From: an uncultured Neomegalonema sp.
GTDB taxonomy: Bacteria; Pseudomonadota; Alphaproteobacteria; Rhodobacterales; Rhodobacteraceae
Length of the DNA stretch: 12,330 bases
Assembly: GCA_937927905.1 (NCBI GenBank)
Contig: CALFWP010000048.1
Location: 1 to 12,330 of the forward strand
Reading direction: 5' to 3'
Below, piece by piece: positions 7,016 through 12,330 of the stretch. Numbering within the stretch: position 1 is the stretch's first letter; each line of letters starts with the position of its first letter. Both the position numbers and the translations under genes were made by a program. Under the pieces are notes generated by a model, which was not told the DNA's origin, did not search any database, and saw nothing but the letters and a program-made list of their open reading frames with translations.

Positions 7016-7177
7016 TTAAATGTATGAAAATGCGGTTAAAATTCCGAAAGTGGTTACTGAAACAACAATGCCTGCAACAAAACCCTTGTGTATACAGTCC
7101 GCAGTTTTCTGGCGCCGCTTTCTGAAATACAAAAAGGTCACAAGAAACGCGGTTATAAAAAGAGCAATGATCGGCAT
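7016..7177 (-). CDS. Small hypothetical membrane protein (53 aa)
   Basis: Unrecognised frame of 53 codons from the ATG at 7177 to a TAA. The translation begins MPIIALFITAFLVTFLYF, a hydrophobic helix. A basic turn RKRRQK (residues 19-24) follows, then a short loop with one Cys, then a second hydrophobic helix from about residue 33 (FVAGIVVSVTTFGILTAF). Two helices joined by a basic loop fit a hairpin in the inner membrane with both ends outside. An in-frame TAA lies 15 bases before the ATG and no other start is available. The ribosome binding signal is weak (GAAAGA, 8-13 bases away). It follows ftsB on the same strand by 78 bases and has a hairpin after it. The shadow frame on the plus strand gives no sensible protein. 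The coding status rests on the amphipathic layout alone. Confidence 0.45.
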   Translation of the reverse strand: MPIIALFITAFLVTFLYFRKRRQKTADCIHKGFVAGIVVSVTTFGILTAFSYI

Positions 7178-7255
7178 GTGGTCAGTCTTTCGTTATAGCG
7201 GGCCGTGACACAAGCTGTGCCAGATTGAAGATTGCCTGTTAAACAGCGGTTTCTT

Positions 7256-7567
7256 TTAATGAGCTATCAGGAATACATCTTCGCGCCCGATCATGCCGAG
7301 CACATCCCTTGCCCGCTCATCCAGCAGATCCAGGTCCACTGCCCCGGCACTCAAGCCAGCATTGCGTTTACGTAAGGCGTCTTCGCGTTCGGTCAGCATG
7401 GCCAGTTGACGTTCTGCAGTAGCCAGATCGCGCTTGGTTTTGTCCAGCGCGATATGACCGTAATGTCCGGTGAAGGCCTGTAAACTGAAAAACCAGACGA
7501 CCCCGAGCAGGGCGACCGGCAGGGCCAGTGCTATGACCTGCCCGCCTAATCTGCGAAAAACAGGCAT
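7256..7567 (-). CDS. ftsB: FtsB/DivIC-like septum formation initiator protein
   Basis: Bitopic protein of 103 residues, the usual size for FtsB. A short basic cytoplasmic N terminus (MPVFRRLGGQ) is followed by a membrane helix at about residues 11-32 (VIALALPVALLGVVWFFSLQAF). A periplasmic coiled coil rich in Leu, Glu and Arg follows (about 42-70), then the conserved DLLDERARDVLGMI region. In better-studied bacteria FtsB binds FtsL and FtsQ to form the complex that licenses septal peptidoglycan synthesis. AAGGA stands seven bases before the ATG. It lies 60 bases downstream of eno on the same strand, the usual neighbour of this gene in many Proteobacteria. The family call rests on architecture, the DLLDERAR-type motif and this linkage, because the sequence family is highly divergent. 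Confidence 0.85.
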   Translation of the reverse strand: MPVFRRLGGQVIALALPVALLGVVWFFSLQAFTGHYGHIALDKTKRDLATAERQLAMLTEREDALRKRNAGLSAGAVDLDLLDERARDVLGMIGREDVFLIAH

Positions 7568-7598
7568 GACGCATCCTTTATGACAGGCACTTGATTGC

Positions 7599-7622
7599 CA
7601 CTCACCTTAATTCACTCACCTT
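7599..7622. repeat. 10-bp direct repeat between eno and ftsB
   Basis: On the minus strand AAGGTGAGTG occurs twice, separated by AATT (period 14 bases). Both copies contain a ribosome-binding-like AAGGTGAG. They lie immediately after the eno stop and 32 bases or more before the ftsB start. This may be chance duplication by slippage or a binding site. No function is evident. Confidence 0.55.
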
Positions 7623-7627
7623 CAGGA

Positions 7628-8899
7628 TTACCGGCGCAGAGATAACCCACCATATACCGCCGATCCGCCCAGGTCTTCTTCAATGCGGATCAGTTGGTTG
7701 TATTTCGCCAGACGGTCCGAGCGCGCCAGTGAACCGGTCTTTATCTGTCCGCAATTCGTTGCAACGGCAAGGTCGGCAATGGTCGCATCCTCGGTCTCAC
7801 CCGAGCGGTGGGACATCACCGCCGTGTAGCGCGCTTTGTGCGCCATGCTGACAGCCTCCAGTGTTTCGGAAAGTGAGCCGATCTGGTTGACTTTCACCAG
7901 AATGGAGTTTCCGATCCCGCGTTCAATGCCGTCATTCAGGCGGGCTGGGTTGGTGACAAAAAGATCATCGCCGACCAGCTGGCACCGGTCACCGATTTTA
8001 TCGGTCAACGCTTTCCAGCCGTCCCAGTCATCCTCGGCCAGCCCGTCCTCGATGGAGATGATCGGATAATCATCGCAAAGGCCCGCATAGTAATCCGCCA
8101 TTTCTCCGGCGGACAGCACTTTGCCTTCACCCTTGAGGTGGTATTTTCCGTCCTTAAAAAATTCGGTCGAGGCCGCGTCCAGTGCGAGTGCCACCTCGTC
8201 GCCGGGTTTGTATCCTGCCTTTTCAATCGACTTCATGATGAAATCGAGTGCATCGCGGGTAGAGGCGATGTTCGGGGCAAAGCCGCCTTCATCGCCGACA
8301 TTGGTATTATGACCGGCGGCCTGCAATTCGGATTTGAGCGTGTGGAAGATTTCCGCGCCCCAGCGCACCGCTCCGCGGATATTCTCCGCAGCGACCGGCA
8401 TGATCATGAATTCCTGAATATCAATCGGGTTATCGGCGTGCTCGCCGCCGTTGATGATGTTCATCATCGGGCAGGGCAGGACATGAGCCGAAACGCCGCC
8501 GATATAGCGGTAAAGCGGCAGGCCCACACTGTCCGCAGCGGCCTTGGCCGTCGCCATCGACACACCTAAGATGGCATTGGCACCCATGCGGCCCTTGTTG
8601 GCGGTCCCGTCCAGTTCGATCATCGCGGCGTCGATCATGGCCTGATTGGTTGCGTCAATGCCCGCCAGTGCATCGAAGATTTCGGTGTTCACGGCCTCAA
8701 CCGCCTTCAGAACGCCCTTGCCTTTATAGCGGTCGTCGCCGTCGCGCAGTTCAACCGCTTCATGGGCACCGGTGGAGGCGCCTGAGGGCACCGCCGCCCG
8801 CCCCAGAGAGCCATCTTCCAACAGAACTTCGACCTCAACCGTGGGATTGCCCCGGCTGTCCAGAATTTCACGGCCTGTTATGTCGATAATGGCGCTCAT
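7628..8899 (-). CDS. eno: Enolase (phosphopyruvate hydratase)
   Basis: Glycolytic enzyme of 423 residues converting 2-phosphoglycerate to phosphoenolpyruvate with Mg2+. In many bacteria it is also part of the RNA degradosome. All key elements are present: the N-terminal REILDSRGNPTVEVEV, the loop SGASTGAHEA, catalytic Glu204 in GDEGGFAP, metal ligands in SIEDGLAEDDWDGW and GDDLFVTN, catalytic Lys336 in ILVKVNQIGSLSE, and the SHRSGETED loop with His364, Arg365 and Ser366. Full length and intact. AAGGAG lies seven bases before the ATG. A strong terminator at 8947-8981 separates it from the upstream transporter gene, so it has its own promoter in the short space between, and it probably leads an eno-ftsB unit. 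Confidence 0.98.
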   Translation of the reverse strand: MSAIIDITGREILDSRGNPTVEVEVLLEDGSLGRAAVPSGASTGAHEAVELRDGDDRYKGKGVLKAVEAVNTEIFDALAGIDATNQAMIDAAMIELDGTANKGRMGANAILGVSMATAKAAADSVGLPLYRYIGGVSAHVLPCPMMNIINGGEHADNPIDIQEFMIMPVAAENIRGAVRWGAEIFHTLKSELQAAGHNTNVGDEGGFAPNIASTRDALDFIMKSIEKAGYKPGDEVALALDAASTEFFKDGKYHLKGEGKVLSAGEMADYYAGLCDDYPIISIEDGLAEDDWDGWKALTDKIGDRCQLVGDDLFVTNPARLNDGIERGIGNSILVKVNQIGSLSETLEAVSMAHKARYTAVMSHRSGETEDATIADLAVATNCGQIKTGSLARSDRLAKYNQLIRIEEDLGGSAVYGGLSLRR

Positions 8900-8946
8900 G
8901 CGTCTTCTCCTTTGTTCGTATTACGTCAGGCATACCGCAGTGCAGC

Positions 8947-8981
8947 AAAAAAAGAAAGCGGCAGTCACCCTGCCGCTTTCT
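8947..8981 (-). terminator. Rho-independent terminator of the transporter operon
   Basis: On the minus strand a perfect 12-base stem AGAAAGCGGCAG / CTGCCGCTTTCT with a five-base loop (8965-8969) is followed by an uninterrupted seven-T run (counting the last stem base). It begins 15 bases after the binding-protein stop. It is the clearest intrinsic terminator in the window and insulates eno from the liv-like operon. Confidence 0.93.
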
Positions 8982-8995
8982 GTCATACGCGCGGA

Positions 8996-10180
8996 TTAAC
9001 GGACCGTTACTGTTTCGAATTTACCGCCCTTGACGATCAGTTCTTTATAAGAACCGGGGATATCGCCGTTCGGCAGGAACTCGACATTGGTTGCGCCGAC
9101 ATAGTCGATGCCGACGCCGTTTTTCAGCAGGAACAGGCCGTAATCCAGCTGTCCGGTGTGAATCTGCACGCCCGGCGCATTGGCCACGTCGATCATCGCG
9201 GCCTGGATCGCGGAACGCTCGGTGGAGCCTGCTGCTTGCATGGCCAGCGCAATCAGAGCGCCTGCATCATAGCTTTCGGGACGGAACGGGCCGTCCACAT
9301 CGACACCGGCGCTTTTGCCATAGGCGATGAAGTTGCGGGCATTGTCGCTCTCACTGCCGGGCAGGGTGCCGATCGTGCCCTCCAGATCTTCACCGATGGC
9401 GTCAATCAGGGATTGCCCGATCATACCGTCCGCCAGCACGAACCGGTCATAAGATCCGGCGTCCAGCGCGCCCTGTATGATGCCCTTGCCGCCCTGATCG
9501 AGATAGCCGAGCACCACCAGCGCATCGCCGCCTGCCGCATCAAGGGCGGCAACTTCAGCCGAATAATCGGCCTTGCCGTCCTCATGGGCTGCGCTGATCG
9601 AGATTTCGCCGCCAAGCTTTTCGTAGGAGGAGGCAAAAGACTCCGCCAGACCCTTGCCGTAGTCATTGTTGGTGTAGGTCACGGCGACCTCTTTGATGCC
9701 CTTACCCATGACAACATCGGCCAGCACCTCCCCCTGACGGGCATCCGATGGTGCCGTGCGAAAGAAGTGATCCTTGTCGTCGATGGTCGAAAGCGCCGGA
9801 GAAGTTGCCGAGGGCGAGACCATGACCACGCCGTTCGGTACTGCCGCGTTGTTCGCAATCGCCGTTGTGACGCCCGAGCAATCCGCGCCCATAATGGCGA
9901 CGACTTTATCTGCGGTGATAAGGCGTTCGGCGGCAGTTGTTGCGGCGGCGGCATCAATGCAGGTCGAATCCGCCCGGACCGACACAATCTTTGCGCCGTC
10001 CAGCAGCAAACCGGAATCCGAAATCTCTTTCCAGGCCAGTTCCGCCCCGTCCGCCATGCCCGGCGTCAGCGACTCAATCGGTCCGGTAAAGCCGAGGATC
10101 AGCCCGATTTTGATGTCCTCCGCCGCAGCGTGAGCGGTCATTGCCGCGATCATTGCGGCCCCGATAAATGCGCGTTTCAT
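8996..10180 (-). CDS. ABC transporter periplasmic substrate-binding protein, branched-chain amino acid type (LivJ/LivK-like)
   Basis: Periplasmic type I binding protein of 394 residues (Peripla_BP_6 / ANF-receptor fold) that would deliver a ligand to a LivHMGF-type permease. A Sec signal peptide is evident: MKR, a hydrophobic core AFIGAAMIAAM, then AHAAA before the mature EDIKIGLILGFTGP, which is the family opening. Further family marks are GAELAWKEIS, the Cys pair in STCIDAAAA and GADCSGVTTAIA, and VSPSATSPALS with the serine/threonine ligand region, then VAVTYTNNDYGKGLAESF. AGGGAG lies about seven bases before the ATG. It is the last gene of the same-strand group with the AEC carrier and LivM. 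Ligand cannot be inferred: the family also binds amides, short-chain acids and aromatic compounds. Confidence 0.92.
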   Translation of the reverse strand: MKRAFIGAAMIAAMTAHAAAEDIKIGLILGFTGPIESLTPGMADGAELAWKEISDSGLLLDGAKIVSVRADSTCIDAAAATTAAERLITADKVVAIMGADCSGVTTAIANNAAVPNGVVMVSPSATSPALSTIDDKDHFFRTAPSDARQGEVLADVVMGKGIKEVAVTYTNNDYGKGLAESFASSYEKLGGEISISAAHEDGKADYSAEVAALDAAGGDALVVLGYLDQGGKGIIQGALDAGSYDRFVLADGMIGQSLIDAIGEDLEGTIGTLPGSESDNARNFIAYGKSAGVDVDGPFRPESYDAGALIALAMQAAGSTERSAIQAAMIDVANAPGVQIHTGQLDYGLFLLKNGVGIDYVGATNVEFLPNGDIPGSYKELIVKGGKFETVTVR

Positions 10181-10243
10181 TGGTTCTCTCCCTGAATTTA
10201 CTGTTTCAGTTTAATCAACACTACTGTGTATGAAAACGGGATT

Positions 10244-11206
10244 TTACGGATAGATGTCAGCGGGTAGAATGCCTGTTTTGATGGTGTACAGCAGCGCGGA
10301 GACCGTGACTACCGACAGCATGGTTGTTACAAGGATAGTTGCCGATACACGCTCGACCCAGATGCCGTATTGCTGGGCGATGACAAACACATTGGTTGCG
10401 GTGGGCAAAGCGGCCATCAGCACGGCGGTAAAGACCCATACCGGATCGAAATTGCCCGCATAACTCAGCGCGAGATACATCAGTGCCGGATGCAGCAACA
10501 GCTTTACCGGAACGATATACCCCAGCTCCAAGGGCACCCGCTTTAACGGACGCAGCGCCAGAGTGACCCCCATGGCAAACAGGGCACAGGGCGCGGCGGC
10601 CTGTGCGAGATAAGAGAGCAGATTTTCTACCGGTGCTGGCGGCACCGCTTGCATCACGGCAAAAGTAACACCGATACAGGTCGCGATAACAAACGGGTGC
10701 AGCACAATGCTGCGGATCACTTGCCCGATTAACCCGAGCACACTGCCCTTGCGCGCACCGGAAAGGGCCATCAGCGCCGGGGCATTGGTAAAGTGCAGCA
10801 CATTCTCGAAACAGAAGATCAGGGCCACCGGCACCGCCGCCTTTTCCCCGAAGGCAAGAATGGCCAGTGCCGGTCCCATATAACCGATATTGCCGTAGGC
10901 ACCGGCCAGCCCTTGCATGGTTGCGTCGCCCAGATGCCTTTTGCTTATGAGGTATCCAAGTCCCAGCGTGATGACAAAAACCGCAAAGGTAACGCCGATA
11001 TTCGTGGCAATGAAATCCCAACGGGTCAGATTTTCAACCGGCGTTTTCGATAGCAGCTGAAAAAACAGGGCCGGCAATGCGATATATATAATAAACGTAT
11101 TCAGCCAGCCGAGCTGTTCCACGGGCTGCTGTGTCACCCGCGCGGTAAAATACCCGATGACGATCAGCCCGAACAGCGGCAGGATCAGTGTCAGAATGTC
11201 ATACAT
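10244..11206 (-). CDS. AEC (auxin efflux carrier) family transporter
   Basis: Integral membrane protein of 320 residues with about ten hydrophobic segments in two halves, as in the AEC family (Mem_trans). It begins MYDILTLILPLFGLIVIGYFTAR, a typical AEC start. Further family features are the internal YGNIGYMGPALAI with the conserved Asn-Xaa-Gly region, and the late AALPTATNVFVIAQQYG segment that matches the conserved repeat of the second half. Bacterial members are secondary carriers proposed to move malonate, malate or other organic anions. The gene lies 30 bases after the LivM frame and 63 bases before the binding protein, on the same strand. No clear ribosome binding site precedes the ATG, so it may be translated by coupling to the gene upstream. 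A secondary carrier inside an ABC operon suggests a shared organic-acid or amino-acid-like substrate, which is inference. Confidence 0.88.
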   Translation of the reverse strand: MYDILTLILPLFGLIVIGYFTARVTQQPVEQLGWLNTFIIYIALPALFFQLLSKTPVENLTRWDFIATNIGVTFAVFVITLGLGYLISKRHLGDATMQGLAGAYGNIGYMGPALAILAFGEKAAVPVALIFCFENVLHFTNAPALMALSGARKGSVLGLIGQVIRSIVLHPFVIATCIGVTFAVMQAVPPAPVENLLSYLAQAAAPCALFAMGVTLALRPLKRVPLELGYIVPVKLLLHPALMYLALSYAGNFDPVWVFTAVLMAALPTATNVFVIAQQYGIWVERVSATILVTTMLSVVTVSALLYTIKTGILPADIYP

Positions 11207-11236
11207 GGCGCATGCTGTTGCGGTGGTCAGGGCGGC

Positions 11237-12202
11237 TCATTTGGTCTTCACCCGCTCCGGTAAAATACCTCCCGGTGTGAAGCGCATCACGAGCAGCAGC
11301 ACAAGCCCCATGACAAACACCCGCATATGCTGGGCATTGTCGATCAGATGCAGGCGCAGGGGGCTGGTTTCTTCCATACCGGCGGTCAAAACACTGATCA
11401 GCCATGTGCCCGCCGGTTCCGCCTCGACCCATAAGAACCAGATGAAGAACCCGCCGATCACGGCGCCGAGATTATTCCCCGACCCGCCGACCACAACCAT
11501 CACCCAGATCAGAAAGGTAAAGCGCAGCGGCTGATAGGTGCCGGGGGTGAATTGCCCGTCCAGCGTGACCAGCATCGCGCCCGCAATGCCGACCACAGCG
11601 GAGCCGAGCACGAAAATCTGTAAATGCCGGCCCTTAACATCCTTGCCCATGGCTTCGGCGGCGACTTCATTATCGCGGATGGCTCGGATCATCCGGCCCC
11701 AGGGTGAATTCAGCGCCAGAACACAAAGCGTCAGGATCACCAGCAGCACCAGTGCAAAAAGCCCCGCGTAGCACAGCTTGACGAACAGGCCGGAATATTC
11801 CGTGACCAGTCCCGCCAGACGGTCTTCGCGCGCCGCACCGCTGAGGCTGTTCAGCTGCCGGTGGGCAAATTCCGCAACTTCCTGCCGGAACCACGGGCTT
11901 TGTTGCAGGTCGATTTCATAAGGCACCGGTCGCGGCAGGCCGGTGACATTCTTGACCCCGCGCGTCAGCCAGTCCTCGTTTTTCAGAACGGCAATGATGA
12001 TCTCGGAAATCCCGAGCGTGGCAATCGCCAGATAATCGGCGCGCAGGCCAAGGGCAATTTTCCCCACGAGCCAGGCGGCACCGGCGGCAAAGGCACCGCC
12101 CGCGACCCATGACAGCAGGATCGGCAGACCGAGACCGCCGAGCTTAGTAATTGCCATGAGAAGCGCTGCGCTGAAACCAAGATGTAGCGCTGCTGACGTC
12201 AA
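11237..12202 (-). CDS. livM: Branched-chain amino acid ABC transporter permease LivM, 5'-truncated
   Basis: Frame of 321 codons encoding most of a LivM-type permease. It has the conserved GLRADYLAIATLGISEIIIAVLKNEDWLTRG, a periplasmic insertion (about residues 90-135), the ATPase-coupling EAA-like loop AIRDNEVAAEAMGKDVKGRHLQIF (around residues 174-198), GGSGNNLGAVIGG, and the C-terminal RFTPGGILPER. What is missing is the family's N-terminal part: the first membrane helices and the conserved segment ending in a G-A-Y/F-type motif before SALL. Here SAALLMAITKLGG is nearly at the start. The only available starts are a TTG at 12202 without a good ribosome binding site, or internal ATGs. The in-frame sequence further upstream runs to a TGA at 12260 and does not look like LivM. 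It is probably a pseudogene or an assembly-broken gene; if intact in the genome, it has been cut by the junction described at the right edge. Confidence 0.85.
   Translation of the reverse strand: MTSAALHLGFSAALLMAITKLGGLGLPILLSWVAGGAFAAGAAWLVGKIALGLRADYLAIATLGISEIIIAVLKNEDWLTRGVKNVTGLPRPVPYEIDLQQSPWFRQEVAEFAHRQLNSLSGAAREDRLAGLVTEYSGLFVKLCYAGLFALVLLVILTLCVLALNSPWGRMIRAIRDNEVAAEAMGKDVKGRHLQIFVLGSAVVGIAGAMLVTLDGQFTPGTYQPLRFTFLIWVMVVVGGSGNNLGAVIGGFFIWFLWVEAEPAGTWLISVLTAGMEETSPLRLHLIDNAQHMRVFVMGLVLLLVMRFTPGGILPERVKTK
12162..12193. repeat. 8-bp direct repeat at the livM junction
   Basis: AGCGCTGC occurs at 12162-12169 and again at 12186-12193, each copy soon followed by CTGA or TGA. In the LivM frame this yields a repeated SAAL peptide (TSAALHLGFSAALL). 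It sits where the LivM homology starts to fail, so it may be a short-homology join or slippage product, or coincidence in GC-rich DNA. Confidence 0.5.
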
Positions 12203-12213
12203 AACGCTTTCTA

Positions 12214-12330
12214 CTACACCGCGAAACGTTCGTATTTGCCCAATCCACTTAAATCCGTTTCAATGTAGCGCAAACCAAAGTTACCCCGCACAGGGAAAGT
12301 CGTATAATTCTCACTAAAATCATAATTGAC
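12214..12330 (-). pseudogene. Fragment of a TonB-dependent receptor, broken at its 3' end and cut by the window edge
   Basis: On the minus strand an open frame enters at the right edge and reads 38 codons to TAG TAG. The central part, FPVRGNFGLRYIETDLSG, resembles the barrel motif of large TonB-dependent receptors (a pattern like RGNxGxRYxxTD) in Caulobacter- and Xanthomonas-type families. That motif lies well inside such proteins, so several hundred residues of barrel should follow, yet the frame stops here and LivM sequence begins about 10-60 bases later. GC content is about 42% over 117 bases, far below livM. The recognition is by eye on a short segment. If correct, this is a receptor gene truncated at a rearrangement or a contig-joining artefact. 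Confidence 0.5.

Noticed and set aside
7020..7208. Plus-strand 62-codon frame in the intergenic region
   Set aside because: Its translation is basic and mixed with no helix or motif, while the opposite strand encodes a clean two-helix pattern.
3742..7255. RTX substrate or C39 peptidase for the secretion system
   Set aside because: I looked for glycine-rich nonapeptide repeats and a Cys-His peptidase domain in and around the operon and saw neither.
8900..8946. Promoter of eno (TAATAC with a TTGCTG upstream)
   Set aside because: A promoter must lie here, but the -10 matches only three of six bases and the spacing is 19, so I do not call exact positions.
8912..10195. Plus-strand open frame of 427 codons opposite the binding-protein gene
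   Set aside because: It covers exactly the antisense of a well-supported periplasmic binding protein, and its translation is rich in His, Arg and Cys with no domain. It is a shadow of GC-biased codon use.
10257..11021. Minus-strand 254-codon frame overlapping the AEC gene
   Set aside because: It is an alternative frame of the AEC gene on the same strand, giving Arg-, Cys- and Gly-rich sequence with no membrane pattern or family likeness.

Overview
The window reads as about 12.3 kb of an alphaproteobacterial chromosome. The evidence is a ChpT-type histidine phosphotransferase, an RpoH-type sigma factor with an intact RpoH box, a DUF1178 protein, and an enolase gene followed by an FtsB-like gene. 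I cannot place it to order. No rRNA, tRNA, CRISPR array, transposase or integrase is visible. Most of the window is housekeeping or common accessory gene content, and I do not see a clear new multi-gene system.

Layout. Plus strand, 1-2844: a class I aspartate aminotransferase, a small zinc-ribbon-like DUF1178 protein, and rpoH behind a structured leader. Minus strand, 2973 to the right edge: chpT (convergent with rpoH, with a possible shared terminator hairpin), then a PrtD/PrtE-type type I secretion pair (ABC ATPase/permease and HlyD-family adaptor, ATGA overlap). Next comes a 410-base stretch holding one probable small membrane protein gene, then ftsB and eno. Upstream of eno are a strong intrinsic terminator, a branched-chain amino acid-type periplasmic binding protein, an AEC-family carrier and a LivM-type permease.

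How the genes fit together. The aminotransferase and enolase are central metabolism. RpoH (heat shock), ChpT (relay of phosphate from CckA to CtrA/CpdR) and FtsB (septum assembly) are stress and cell-cycle functions. The type I pair would need an outer-membrane TolC-like partner and a secreted substrate, neither of which is in the window. The binding protein, AEC carrier and LivM share one orientation with short gaps and look like an uptake operon, but LivH, LivG and LivF are not here.

The most anomalous place is the right edge. The LivM reading frame lacks its normal N-terminal membrane segments and has no convincing start codon. Immediately upstream, in the same orientation but another frame, about 38 codons resembling the barrel region of a TonB-dependent receptor run into stop codons. 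Base composition drops sharply there (about 42% GC over 117 bases, against 73% in a 60-base sample of livM). Two truncated genes meet at one junction, which is either a genuine rearrangement or an assembly chimera. Secondary points of interest are the 53-residue two-helix protein, the nested inverted repeats just before the rpoH ribosome binding site, and the AEC gene inside the liv cluster.
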